Of a DNA stretch of 64,000 bases, positions 21,282-29,484 are shown in pieces. The stretch is from Corallococcus sp. EGB (GTDB lineage: Bacteria; Myxococcota; Myxococcia; Myxococcales; Myxococcaceae): positions 9,087,356 through 9,151,355 of the forward strand of contig NZ_CP079946.1 in the NCBI RefSeq assembly GCF_019968905.1. Reading direction: 5' to 3'. Each line of letters opens with the position of its first letter. Position 1 is the first letter of the stretch. The notes beneath the pieces were generated by a model, which ran no database searches, was not told where the DNA came from, and saw only the letters and a list, made by a program, of their open reading frames with translations. The translations under genes were made by a program, and so were the position numbers.

Positions 21282-21310
21282 TGATACACGGATGAAACAG
21301 AGAAAGTCAA
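21282..21310 (-). promoter_or_regulatory. Sigma70-like promoter of M43 copy 2
   Basis: On the minus strand TTGACT (21310-21305), a 17-base spacer ending GTTTCATCCGT, then GTATCA (21287-21282). It is the counterpart of the element at 20151-20179. The stretch just upstream is unusually AT-rich for this window. Confidence 0.6.
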
Positions 21311-21399
21311 ATCACGCGACAATTTTGAACTTGGCGTAAACCACCAAAGACAAGCCAAGCGTCACAGGCCGGGATGCGGCCTGGCGGTGTTTCAGCCCG

Positions 21400-21441
21400 T
21401 GAAATGAAAAATGCCGGAGCCCCTGGACGGGGACCCCGGCA
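21400..21441 (-). terminator. Terminator of the Mla-type operon
   Basis: A hairpin between 21412-21423 and 21429-21441 (one mismatch or bulge, TGCCGG/CCGGCA ends), followed on the minus strand by TTTTTCATTTC. It lies about 55 bases after the MlaD-like stop. Confidence 0.75.
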
Positions 21442-21495
21442 CGGGAAAAACGGCCACAGCCCGGCGTACTTTTTTTCCCGGACCTCCCGGAAGGC

Positions 21496-22698
21496 TCAGG
21501 GAGCGGAGGGGGTGGGCGCGCCGTCGGGCTTCGCGGGGGTGCCCCCGTCGTCGGGCGTGAGCGGGGTGGGCGCCGTCTGGGGGGCGCCCACCCGGTCCAG
21601 GTTCTCGCGGTTGCTCACGGAGAAGCGCACCAGGGCGCGGAGGATGCGGTTGCGCTTCACGTTGCCCAGCACCTCGCGCAGGTCGTCGTAGACGGTGGGG
21701 TCGTTGACGAGCGCGCCCAGGGTGCCGTCCCCCCGGGCCACGGTGGCGGTGATCTGCTTGATGTCCGCGGCGGCGCTGCCCAGGTCCGCGAACATGCCCT
21801 TCGCGTCGCCGTAGATGAGCTGGTGCACGGCGCCGTTGGGGCTCTTCTTCGCGTCCTCCAGCAGGCCCGCGAGCTGGCCGGCCGCCTCGCCCAGCTCGCG
21901 CATGGCCACCGCGCCGTCCTGGCCGTAGATGAGCGCGTGCGCGGTACCGTCCCCCCGGCGCACCTCGCCCAGGATGGCCTCCACGTGGCCCAGGGCTCCG
22001 TCCATGCGCTTCGCGGCGCCGGACGCGTTGGCCAGCAGCGTGTTCACCTCCTGGCCCATGCGCGGGTCGTAGATGAGGGCGTGCAGGGCGCCGTTGCCCT
22101 TCTCCACCTCTTCGATGATTTTGCGCAGCGAGGCGACGCTCCGGGCCAGGTCCTTGGACAGGTCCGGGTTCGTGTAGGTCTTCACGGCGTCCTTGAGGGA
22201 CTCGCTGATTTCGACGGAGTTCTCCATCACCCGGCTGGCGCTGGTCATCAGCTTGGACAGGTCCCCGCCGCTGGCGGACTTCACGACGCCGCCGGGCTCC
22301 ACGGGCGGCTGGTCCGCGCTGCCCAGGGAGATGTCCACGGCCTTGTCGCCCAGCACGCCCATGCTGGTGAGGCGGGCCACGGAGTCCGCGCGCACGCGGT
22401 TGGCGTAGGCGCTGGCCACCTGGAACTCCACCTCCAGGCGGCTGTCCTTCAGGTCCTGGGAGAAGGACACGCTGTTCACGCGGCCCACCTTCAGGCCGCC
22501 AATCCACACGGGGGACTGGTCGCTCAGGCCGTCCACGCTCTGGAAGTAGGCGCGGAAGATGACCTGGCGTTGGAAGAGGTTGGACTCGCGGCCGATGAAG
22601 AAGACGACGACGCCGGCCACCGCCAGGCCGACGGCGACGAAGAGGCCCGCCCGCACGGCCAGGCGTTTCTCCTTCGAGGTCGAGGTGAAGAGACTCAT
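21496..22698 (-). CDS. MCE/MlaD family lipid-transport protein
   Basis: 400 residues. One N-terminal membrane helix (about 15-36) anchors an MCE domain (about 38-120: VIFRAYFQSVDGLSDQSPVWIGGLKVGRV, then RLTSMGVLGDKAVDISLG). A long helical region (about 140-345) follows, with repeated LRxxxxEVExGxG-ALHALIYD-type units: NGALHALIYD, DGTAHALIYG, NGAVHQLIYG, DGTLGALVND. A Pro/Thr-rich tail ends the protein. MCE proteins form hexameric rings that shuttle phospholipids between membranes; the repeats may build a periplasmic tube as in YebT/PqiB-like proteins. It is the last gene of a four-gene operon, overlapping the ATPase stop by ATGA. Confidence 0.9.
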   Translation of the reverse strand: MSLFTSTSKEKRLAVRAGLFVAVGLAVAGVVVFFIGRESNLFQRQVIFRAYFQSVDGLSDQSPVWIGGLKVGRVNSVSFSQDLKDSRLEVEFQVASAYANRVRADSVARLTSMGVLGDKAVDISLGSADQPPVEPGGVVKSASGGDLSKLMTSASRVMENSVEISESLKDAVKTYTNPDLSKDLARSVASLRKIIEEVEKGNGALHALIYDPRMGQEVNTLLANASGAAKRMDGALGHVEAILGEVRRGDGTAHALIYGQDGAVAMRELGEAAGQLAGLLEDAKKSPNGAVHQLIYGDAKGMFADLGSAAADIKQITATVARGDGTLGALVNDPTVYDDLREVLGNVKRNRILRALVRFSVSNRENLDRVGAPQTAPTPLTPDDGGTPAKPDGAPTPSAP

Positions 22699-23522
22699 GG
22701 TGTTCCTCGGGGGTTCAGCTCCAGGCGGCGCGCGTCGATGAAGGCGCGCACCTCCGGCACCTGGGAGCGGCGCATCTCCTCCGGGGTGCCCACCTGGACA
22801 ATCTTGCGGTTGGCCAGCATGGCCATCCGGTCCGCCAGCACGAAGGCGCTCACCATGTCGTGCGTGACGACGATGGAGGTCGCGCCCAGGCGCTGCTTCA
22901 TGGACTCAATCAGCTCATTGATGGTCTGCGTGGTGACGGGGTCCAGGCCCGTCGTGGGCTCGTCCCAGAGGATGACCTCCGGGTCCGTGGCGATGGCGCG
23001 CGCCAGCCCCACGCGCTTGCGCATGCCGCCGGACAGGTCCGACGGCATCAGCTTCTCCGTGTTGGGCAGGTCCACCAGCTCCAGCTTCTCCGCCACGCGC
23101 TTCTGGACCTCCGCGCGGGACATGGTGGGGAAGTGTTCGCGCAGGGGGTACGCCACGTTCTCCGCCACGCTGAGCGAGTCGAACAGCGCCGCGCCCTGGA
23201 ACACCATGGCCACGTGCTTGCGGACCTCCAGGAACTGCGCCTCGGAGAACTTCGCCAGGTCGTAGCCCTCGAACAGGATGCTGCCGCCGTCCGGGTGCAT
23301 GAGCCCGATGAGGCACTTGAGCAGCACGCTCTTGCCCACGCCGGAGCCGCCCAGCACCACCAGCGTCTCGCCCGCGCGCACGTCCAGGTCCACGCCGTCG
23401 TAGATGCGCTTGGGGCCGAACTGCTTGATGAGCCCGTCGAAGCGGATGAGCTCCTCGCCCGGCGTGGGCTTGCGGAACGTGAACGGGACGGCGGGGTCTC
23501 TGTGGAGGTGGGCCTTGCGCAT
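22695..23522 (-). CDS. MlaF-like ABC transporter ATPase
   Basis: 275 residues. The nucleotide-binding domain is complete: Walker A GGSGVGKS (58-65), Q-loop VFQGAALFDSLSV, signature LSGGMRKRVGLARA, Walker B VILWDEPTTGLDP and H-loop VVTHD. The LSGGMRKR form and the FDSLSVAENVAYPLRE segment are typical of MlaF/MKL ATPases. It energises phospholipid movement by the MlaE permease and the MCE ring. Its stop overlaps the MCE start, and its ATG lies 13 bases after the permease stop. Confidence 0.93.
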   Translation of the reverse strand: MRKAHLHRDPAVPFTFRKPTPGEELIRFDGLIKQFGPKRIYDGVDLDVRAGETLVVLGGSGVGKSVLLKCLIGLMHPDGGSILFEGYDLAKFSEAQFLEVRKHVAMVFQGAALFDSLSVAENVAYPLREHFPTMSRAEVQKRVAEKLELVDLPNTEKLMPSDLSGGMRKRVGLARAIATDPEVILWDEPTTGLDPVTTQTINELIESMKQRLGATSIVVTHDMVSAFVLADRMAMLANRKIVQVGTPEEMRRSQVPEVRAFIDARRLELNPRGTP

Positions 23523-23535
23523 GGTGCGGGCGGCT

Positions 23536-24330
23536 TCAGAAGTAGAGCGTGATTTTCGTGATGAAGAAGTCCGCCAGGCACACGGTGACGGAGGTGATGG
23601 CCACCGTCTGCGTGGTGGCGCGGCCCACGCCCTCCGTGCCGCCCTCCACCGCCAGCCCCTTGAAGCAGCCGACGATGCCGATGATGAGCCCGAACACCGC
23701 GCCCTTGATGACGCCGGAGACGAAGTCGCCCATCAGCACTGCGTCCAGCGCGCCCTGGGAGAACTGATCCAGCGGGATGCCGTATTGGGACTTCACCACC
23801 AGCGCGCCCGCCACCAGGCCCACCACGTCCGAGAACACGGTGAGCACCGGCAGCACGATGAGGCACGCGAACACGCGCGGCACCACCAGCTTGCGCAAGG
23901 GGTCCGCGCCCAGCGCGCGGATGGCGTCCACCTGCTCCGTCACGGTCATGGAGCCCAGCTCCGCGGCGATGCCGGACCCGATGCGCGCGCCCACGGTGAG
24001 GGCGGTGAGCACGGGGGCCAGCTCGCGGAACAGCGTGAGGATGACCACGCGGCCCACGGTGTACTGCACGCCGAAGCGGGCGAGGAAGTAGCCGAACTGC
24101 AGGGAGATGACGAGCCCCGCGAACGTCGCGGTGAGCAGCGCGATGGGCAGCGAGCGCACGCCCAGTGATTCGGTGTGGAAGATGAGGCCGGCCCAGTCAT
24201 AGGGCGGGCGCACGGCGCGGCTGAACACCTGGCCGGTCATCACGGACAGGGCGCCCAGGGACTCCATGCGCTCGCGCAGGCGCTCCTTGAGGCTGGGGCC
24301 GCCGGCGAAGAGCTTCGCCTCGGGCATCAT
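23536..24330 (-). CDS. MlaE-like ABC transporter permease
   Basis: 264 residues with about five membrane helices after an N-terminal amphipathic segment. The family signature is clear: FRELAPVLTALTVGARIGSGIAAELGSMTVTEQVDAIRALGADP (about 101-144), the cytoplasmic coupling region shared by MlaE/TTG2B permeases. It moves phospholipids at the inner membrane together with MlaF and an MCE protein. The start overlaps the lipoprotein stop (ATGA at 24327-24330). No MlaB or MlaC homologue is present in this operon. Confidence 0.93.
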   Translation of the reverse strand: MMPEAKLFAGGPSLKERLRERMESLGALSVMTGQVFSRAVRPPYDWAGLIFHTESLGVRSLPIALLTATFAGLVISLQFGYFLARFGVQYTVGRVVILTLFRELAPVLTALTVGARIGSGIAAELGSMTVTEQVDAIRALGADPLRKLVVPRVFACLIVLPVLTVFSDVVGLVAGALVVKSQYGIPLDQFSQGALDAVLMGDFVSGVIKGAVFGLIIGIVGCFKGLAVEGGTEGVGRATTQTVAITSVTVCLADFFITKITLYF

Positions 24331-24833
24331 CGCCGGCGCTCCCCGTGGAAGCCTTGGAAGACGCTCTCGAAGTCCGCCATGCGCGCGTCGGCGGTGCCCA
24401 CGGGGGCGACGTAGCTGAAGTCGAAGACGCAGTTGTCCTTCTTCAGCACCACCAGCTCCAGCGACACGGGCACGCCGTCGAGCTTCGCGATGTAGCGGCT
24501 GCGCAGGGCCTCGCGGCCGTCCAGGGGGAAGGTGCGCTGGCCCAGGTCCTGACGTTCGGTGAAGCCCATGAGCAGGTGCTTCGTGAGGACCTGGAGGGAC
24601 GGGTCGTCGTAGTCCCGGCAGGTGGAGTTGACCGCGATGACGCGGCCGGTTTCGCCGCGCTCCACGAAGGCGAGGTCGTTGTCGGAGAAGCCGCGGCGCT
24701 CCCAGACCTCATTGGAGAGCGGGCCGACGCTGTACTTCACGTCGGGCTTCTGGAGCACCGAGTCCTTGAACGTCGGGCGGTGGCACCCCGCGAGGAGGGC
24801 GGACAGCACGAGCGTCAGCAGCAAGCGCGGCAT
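24327..24833 (-). CDS. Lipoprotein of the Mla-type operon
   Basis: 168 residues. A short signal ends in lipobox SALLAGC (Cys17). The mature part contains KYSVGPLSNEVWERRGFSDNDLAFVERGETGRVIAVNSTCRDYDDPSL and a later KDNCVFDFSYVAP, so it is a compact domain with two conserved cysteines. The family is not named here, but as the first gene of a translationally coupled MlaEFD-like operon it probably has an envelope role in lipid transfer. It is divergent from a small membrane protein gene, 262 bases away, with no recognisable promoter motif between them. Confidence 0.75.
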   Translation of the reverse strand: MPRLLLTLVLSALLAGCHRPTFKDSVLQKPDVKYSVGPLSNEVWERRGFSDNDLAFVERGETGRVIAVNSTCRDYDDPSLQVLTKHLLMGFTERQDLGQRTFPLDGREALRSRYIAKLDGVPVSLELVVLKKDNCVFDFSYVAPVGTADARMADFESVFQGFHGERRR

Positions 24834-25095
24834 GGCACCATTTCAAGCGTCCCGGGGGCCCGGTGGGACGGTGGGACCTCGTCATGGTGCACGCCCGGCG
24901 GCTCCGCAAGAACTTCGTCGGAGCCAACGGGAGCGAACGTCGACTTCCGGGCCCTGGGCCGCGTATTCCGGAGGGGGTCCGGGGGCCGCTCTCCCGCCGT
25001 GTCCCCGGTCGGACTGGGGAAGGTGGGGTGCATGCGGGCATGAGCAGGGCGCATGTTCAGCCGGGAGCCGGGGGACTCTCACCGAGGAGGATGAG

Positions 25096-25482
25096 ATGGA
25101 CGGCGGACTGGCGATATTCGGATTCGGATTGTTCCTGCTGTCGATTGCCAACCTGTACGCGCGCACGGCGTACTGGCTGGCGTGGCCGCTGCTGGCGCTC
25201 TCCATGCTGACCATGGGAATGGCCTGGAGCGAGTCGAAGCGCCTGCGGGATTTGTCGCTGGGGCTGTCGGCGGTGCTGGGGGTGTTGTTCATCATCGCGC
25301 TGGCCACGGGCACGGCGTGGTGGCTGACGCTGGCGGTGTTCCTGTTCGCGGTGGCGTTCGGGCTGCTCTGGGCGGAGTTCCGCTTCGAGTACTTCGGGCA
25401 CGTGACGCGGCAGGAGCTGCCCCATCACCCGGGCCGCAGGCCGGTGCACTGGCCCTGGCACCACCGGCGGCGGGTGCACTGA
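25096..25482 (+). CDS. Small four-helix membrane protein
   Basis: 128 residues. The ATG at 25096 follows GAGGAGG with 5-base spacing, which rules out the much longer open frame extending upstream. Four hydrophobic helices (about 4-20, 28-45, 54-72, 75-92) are followed by a His/Arg/Pro-rich cytoplasmic tail (HHPGRRPVHWPWHHRRRVH) that might bind a metal or anionic lipid. There is no known domain. Its TGA is immediately adjacent to the recF stop, with zero intergenic bases between the convergent genes. Confidence 0.7.
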   Translation: MDGGLAIFGFGLFLLSIANLYARTAYWLAWPLLALSMLTMGMAWSESKRLRDLSLGLSAVLGVLFIIALATGTAWWLTLAVFLFAVAFGLLWAEFRFEYFGHVTRQELPHHPGRRPVHWPWHHRRRVH

Positions 25483-26613
25483 CTAGGGGGCGGGCGGTGC
25501 CTCGGTGGCCACCTGTCCCGCGTGGACGGTGAGCCAGAGGGTGTCACTGGCGGCGGCGGCCCGGACGAGCCCCGCGTCGGTGGTGGTGAGGAAGACCTGC
25601 GCGCCGCTCCGGGCGAGGTAGCCCATGAGGTAGGCATTGCGCTCGGGGTCCAGTTCGCTGGAGACGTCATCCAGGAGCAGCAGGGGGAGGAAGCCCATGG
25701 CGGCCTCCAGGTTTTCAATCTCCGCGATCTTCCAGCCCAGCACCAGGGCGCGCTGCTGTCCCTGGCTCGCGTAGGCGCGCGCGCTGCGGCCGCCCAGCGT
25801 GACGGAGACGTCATCCACGTGCGGGCCCACGGAGGTGAAGCCGCGGTCCAGGTCGCGGCGCAGGCGCGCGGACAGGGCCTCGCGCAGGGCGGAGGCGAGC
25901 GCGGCCTCGTCGGCGTGGGCGAAGTCCGCGCCGAGGTGCGCGGGGTGGTAGCCGTAGACGGCGGGGTCGGCGGTGCGGCCGATGGACGCGAAGGTGGCCT
26001 GGGCGCGGGGCGCGAGCTCGGCCATCAGCGCGCGTCGGCGGGCGTAGAGGCGCGCCCCCGAGCGGGCGAGGGTCTCGTCGTACGCGTCGAGGTACGCGGC
26101 GTCGACGGTGGCGCCTTCACGCAGCAGGCGGTTGCGGTTCTTGAGGGCGCGGGCGTACTCGCGGCTCTCCTTGAGGAAGGCGGGGAAGCGGTTGAAGACG
26201 GCGCGGTCGAGGAAGGCGCGGCGGGCGTCGGGGCCGCCCTTGATGACCTCCAGGTCATCCGGGGTGAAGGCGACGACGGAGACGCCGCCGAAGTAGTCCT
26301 CGAGGCTGGCGGCCTTCTTGCCGTCCACGAGGGCCTGGCGGGTGCCGCCGCCGACCTCGACGGAGATTTCGCGCTCGGCGCCCTTGAGGAGGAAGCGGCC
26401 GGTGACACGGGCGGCCTGGGAGCCCCAGCGGACGAGTTCGGAGAGGCGGCCGGCGCGCAGCGGCTTGAGGGTGGCGAGGAAGTAGAGCGCCTCCAGGAGG
26501 TTGGTCTTCCCCTGCCCATTCTGGCCCACGGCGATGGTCGCGTGGGTGCTGGGCGCGAGCTGCACCGCCGGGAGGTTGCGGAAGTCCTGGACCTGGAGCG
26601 AGAGGAGGCGCAC
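25483..26613 (-). CDS. recF: DNA replication and repair protein RecF
   Basis: 376 residues with a GTG start. An SMC-like ATPase that loads RecA at single-strand gaps with RecO and RecR. Walker A is GQNGQGKT (30-37; Gln replaces the usual Glu), the RecF signature region reads FTPDDLEVIKGGPDARRAFLD, the ABC-type signature reads YASQGQQRALVLG and Walker B reads LPLLLLDDVSSELD. The order dnaN then recF then gyrB on one strand echoes the ancestral replication cluster but is spread over 25 kb here; the genes flanking recF are unrelated to replication. Confidence 0.97.
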   Translation of the reverse strand: MRLLSLQVQDFRNLPAVQLAPSTHATIAVGQNGQGKTNLLEALYFLATLKPLRAGRLSELVRWGSQAARVTGRFLLKGAEREISVEVGGGTRQALVDGKKAASLEDYFGGVSVVAFTPDDLEVIKGGPDARRAFLDRAVFNRFPAFLKESREYARALKNRNRLLREGATVDAAYLDAYDETLARSGARLYARRRALMAELAPRAQATFASIGRTADPAVYGYHPAHLGADFAHADEAALASALREALSARLRRDLDRGFTSVGPHVDDVSVTLGGRSARAYASQGQQRALVLGWKIAEIENLEAAMGFLPLLLLDDVSSELDPERNAYLMGYLARSGAQVFLTTTDAGLVRAAAASDTLWLTVHAGQVATEAPPAP

Positions 26614-26711
26614 AGCGTCACCGAGAAGGGGCCGTCCTTCGTACTACAGATGCGGCGGCCGGCGGTGCGCGGGATTCAGCGGGTGATGCCTGGCTGGTGG
26701 GCGCGGGAGCG

Positions 26712-27623
26712 CTACGGACAGAGCCGTCGCCGCCAGCGGTCCAGGTAGCTCCCGATCCCGGTGTCGTTCTCTCCTGGCTCGTACATGAAGGGTTTCAACA
26801 GGCAGGCCAGGGCGCGGTACTGGGGTGGAACGGCTGATGTCTCGATGTCGATGGCCTCGGGCCATTCGCTCAGGGTCAGCAGCAGGCGTTCGTGGTCCAT
26901 GGGGAGGAAGGAGACCTCCGGAAACGGGAGTGCCTGCCGCAGCGCTTCAATGCCACCGAGCCGGTCCAACAGCGGTGGGCCCAGGAAGGTAAGCCAGTGG
27001 GCGCCCAGGGCGTGGGTCCCGATGACGTAACCGAGGCTGGCGACAGCGGGCAGGTCCACCCCTAGATAGCGCGCGGAGTATTCTTCCAGGACCTTCCAGT
27101 CCCCTGCGGTCCAGGAGCCCGATCGAGAGGCAAGGGCGAAGCTCGCGTAGCCGAAATGGAAGGGCAGCTCCCGAGCCAGCTCCACCACCAGGGCACGCAT
27201 CCGCTGGGGGCCCTGTTCCAGGAGGAACTCGGTCGGAAATGTGAAGGACATCGCTGTGGCGGACGCATCGCGGATCGGGGGCTCGATCCGCCAGCTGTGG
27301 TACTCGAACTGGTACCCTCCGGTTCCTCCAGGCAGGTCGGACAAGTCGACGTGCCAGGCCAGGCGGGAGGGTCGCTCCACCATCCGCTTGCGAATGACTT
27401 CCCATCCGTCCGCATCCAGCTCAAGGACATCCCCATCGTCCGCGCCGTACCAGTTCAGCGACTGCGGCGGGATGGCTCGAACGTAGGCCTGCAAGGCGCG
27501 CCAACACGCCTGGGTCACGATCCTGTGGTCGTGGGGGATGAAGAACGCGACCACGACACCGTCGCGGGCCGCGACCGCGCCATCCCTGTAATGAAGACGA
27601 AGGGTCGGGAAGTTCGCGCTCAT
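26712..27623 (-). CDS. DUF3396 (TsiV-type) immunity protein
   Basis: 303 residues from ATG 27623. Family hallmarks are an N-terminal LRLHYRDG...FFIPHDH strand-loop, QSLNWYGADDGD, a FTFPTEFLLEQGPQRMRALVVELARELPF block, the GYASFAL stretch and a C-terminal PPQYRALACLLKPFMY. DUF3396 proteins are predicted or known immunity proteins for VRR-NUC type effector nucleases. Its start overlaps the nuclease gene stop by ATGA, giving tight toxin-then-antitoxin order. It should bind and block the adjacent lipoprotein nuclease; that pairing is inferred from family and position. Confidence 0.88.
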   Translation of the reverse strand: MSANFPTLRLHYRDGAVAARDGVVVAFFIPHDHRIVTQACWRALQAYVRAIPPQSLNWYGADDGDVLELDADGWEVIRKRMVERPSRLAWHVDLSDLPGGTGGYQFEYHSWRIEPPIRDASATAMSFTFPTEFLLEQGPQRMRALVVELARELPFHFGYASFALASRSGSWTAGDWKVLEEYSARYLGVDLPAVASLGYVIGTHALGAHWLTFLGPPLLDRLGGIEALRQALPFPEVSFLPMDHERLLLTLSEWPEAIDIETSAVPPQYRALACLLKPFMYEPGENDTGIGSYLDRWRRRLCP

Positions 27624-28417
27624 GGCTGGCCCACAACTCCCTTGCGAGGAGAAACGAGCCGGGCTCTCCCACCAAGCGCCTCCTCGTAGACCTTCTCCTG
27701 CGTTTTTCCATCGTAGGGACTGCCCTCCCCATAGACGGTCCACTGCGGTTCGTTGCTTTCAGGGCAGGGGAACTTGAAGTCGAGGATGAGCGCGGCCTTG
27801 TTCAGACTCCGGTCCGCATGGAGGACAAGGTCCGGCTTGATCGTGCCTCGGAGCTCATCGGTGCAGCCCTCGGCGAGCATCCGCGTCTCCTTCTCCCGGC
27901 TGAGGGGCTCCACGAACCGGGCATTCGGATAGTAGCGATAGCGCTGCTCGATGCTGTAGGGCGCGGCCCATAGCTCCTTGAGCACCTCCTCCGCGCACTG
28001 AAGAGCCAGGACGTGCTTCTGCTTTCCGAGCTGCATGGCCCGGGTGATGGGGTTGCCGCAGCGGTCGCGCCCCACCACCTCGCGGCACTCCTGCCGCGTC
28101 GGAGGACGGCCCTGGAAGAAATGCGCATTGCCCTGACGCTCGGCCTCGACGGCACATTCCACGAGTCGCTCCTCCAGCTCATCCGCGCTGTGGTCCCGCT
28201 GCATCAAGCCGAGGATGACCGGGGCGGCCTGGACCAGGACAGAGGCCGTGGTGGAAGAAACACCCTGCTCGGCGACAAGGGCCGCATGACGCAGCCTCGC
28301 GGCGGTCTCCGTGTCGACGAAGCGCAAGTCACCGTGCGCGGAGCGCCGCGTGCTCCCGCCAGCACAGGCCGTGAGCAGCGCGATGGCCGCGCACAGTTTC
28401 GCCATCACCTGCGTCAC
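27620..28417 (-). CDS. Predicted PD-(D/E)xK nuclease toxin, lipoprotein
   Basis: 265 residues from GTG 28417, which forms a GTGA overlap with the upstream M50 gene; ATG 28405 is the alternative. An N-terminal lipoprotein signal ends in LLTAC (Cys18). A helical middle part contains five cysteines. The C-terminal part has a nuclease-like site: Asp196 in IKPDLVLH, then Asp213-Phe-Lys215 in LILDFKFP, the D...(D/E)xK pattern of VRR-NUC/restriction-type folds. A nearby SPYDGKTQEKVYEEAL may add active-site residues. With the DUF3396 gene overlapping downstream it looks like a contact-dependent or secreted DNase toxin carried as a surface lipoprotein. Confidence 0.78.
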   Translation of the reverse strand: MTQVMAKLCAAIALLTACAGGSTRRSAHGDLRFVDTETAARLRHAALVAEQGVSSTTASVLVQAAPVILGLMQRDHSADELEERLVECAVEAERQGNAHFFQGRPPTRQECREVVGRDRCGNPITRAMQLGKQKHVLALQCAEEVLKELWAAPYSIEQRYRYYPNARFVEPLSREKETRMLAEGCTDELRGTIKPDLVLHADRSLNKAALILDFKFPCPESNEPQWTVYGEGSPYDGKTQEKVYEEALGGRARLVSPRKGVVGQP

Positions 28418-29484
28418 AGCGCCGCCGTCGCTCCCGTCCAGTGCTGCGCGGCCCAGCCCAGCGCGCCCAGGCCCACGACCAGCGCGCTGTATTCCACCAG
28501 CGTGCGCACATCGCCCTTCTCCGACGCGGGCGTGAGCAGGGCCCGGAACATCGCCACGCCCCCGATGAGCAGGAGCAGGTTCTCTCCCGTGGCGAACCAC
28601 GTCGCGCCCAGCACGGCCACCGCCATCCACCGCTGCGGACGCGCCAGCGCCCGGAACCCTCTTGAACCGTCCAACTGCCACAGCGGCACCAGGTTGAACA
28701 GGTTCAGCCAGGCCGCAGCGTGCGCGATGGCGCCCAGGGCCTTCCACCCCGTCAGCACCGCCGCCACCAGCGCCGCCACCGCCGCCACGCTGCCCCAGAT
28801 GGGCCCCGCCAATCCCACGCGCGCGTCCTCGCGCTCATCCACCGGCACCTGCTTCAGGCGCACGAACGCGCCCAGGCCCGGGATGAACATGGGCGCGTCC
28901 GCCTTCATCCCCAGACGCCGCAGCGACGCCACGTGACCCATCTCGTGTACGTAGATGCAGGCCACCAGCCCCAGCGCGAAGCTCCAACCCCACATCGTCC
29001 AATACACGCTCGCCGCGAACATCATGGAGAACAGCGTGCTCGCGTTCGTGAGCCCGAGCAGCAGCAGCTTCCCCTTGCCCAACACCAGCGCCAGCACGAA
29101 CTTGAACTTCCACAGCATCAGCCCCACCGCGCCCATGCTGGCCAGCGCCTTCGGCATCCCCGAACGCTTGCGCTCCGCCTCCGCCAGCGGCACCGCCAAT
29201 CCCTGCGCATCCGCCTGCTGACTCAGCGCCGTCACCCTCGCCGTCACCTGCGCGTGCTGCGACGTGCCCGGCGGCAACAACTCCAAGGCCTCACGCCACA
29301 GCGCCAGCGCCTCCACCGGCGCGCCCCGCGCCGACGCCGCCTGCGCATCCGCCGCCAACTGCGTCAGCCGCTTCGCGTGCACCAGCCGCTGGCACGACGG
29401 ACACGTGAGCCGCCGGGGCGACAGCTCCGAACCACACCCCTCACACCGCTGCGTGAGGAGCGACGCCGCGAGCGACTCAGCCAA
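28414..29484 (-). CDS. M50 site-2-protease-like peptidase with zinc ribbon
   Basis: 356 residues. The start is TTG 29484 (GGAG about 9 bases upstream), overlapping the upstream gene by 8 bases. An N-terminal zinc ribbon (Cys14, Cys17, Cys28, Cys31) is followed by a helical linker and a membrane domain with the intramembrane zinc motif HEMGH (180-184) and the second motif NLVPLWQLDG (264-273) whose Asp completes the site. Such proteases cut transmembrane substrates, often anti-sigma factors. Here the gene lies in an operon between a zinc-ribbon membrane protein and a toxin/immunity pair. Confidence 0.88.
   Translation of the reverse strand: MAESLAASLLTQRCEGCGSELSPRRLTCPSCQRLVHAKRLTQLAADAQAASARGAPVEALALWREALELLPPGTSQHAQVTARVTALSQQADAQGLAVPLAEAERKRSGMPKALASMGAVGLMLWKFKFVLALVLGKGKLLLLGLTNASTLFSMMFAASVYWTMWGWSFALGLVACIYVHEMGHVASLRRLGMKADAPMFIPGLGAFVRLKQVPVDEREDARVGLAGPIWGSVAAVAALVAAVLTGWKALGAIAHAAAWLNLFNLVPLWQLDGSRGFRALARPQRWMAVAVLGATWFATGENLLLLIGGVAMFRALLTPASEKGDVRTLVEYSALVVGLGALGWAAQHWTGATAAL

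Noticed and set aside
20161-21339. A 392-codon plus-strand frame over the second M43 gene
   Set aside because: The same shadow recurs over the first M43 gene as expected for duplicated DNA, and it lacks a ribosome binding site and domain. The metalloprotease frame is real.
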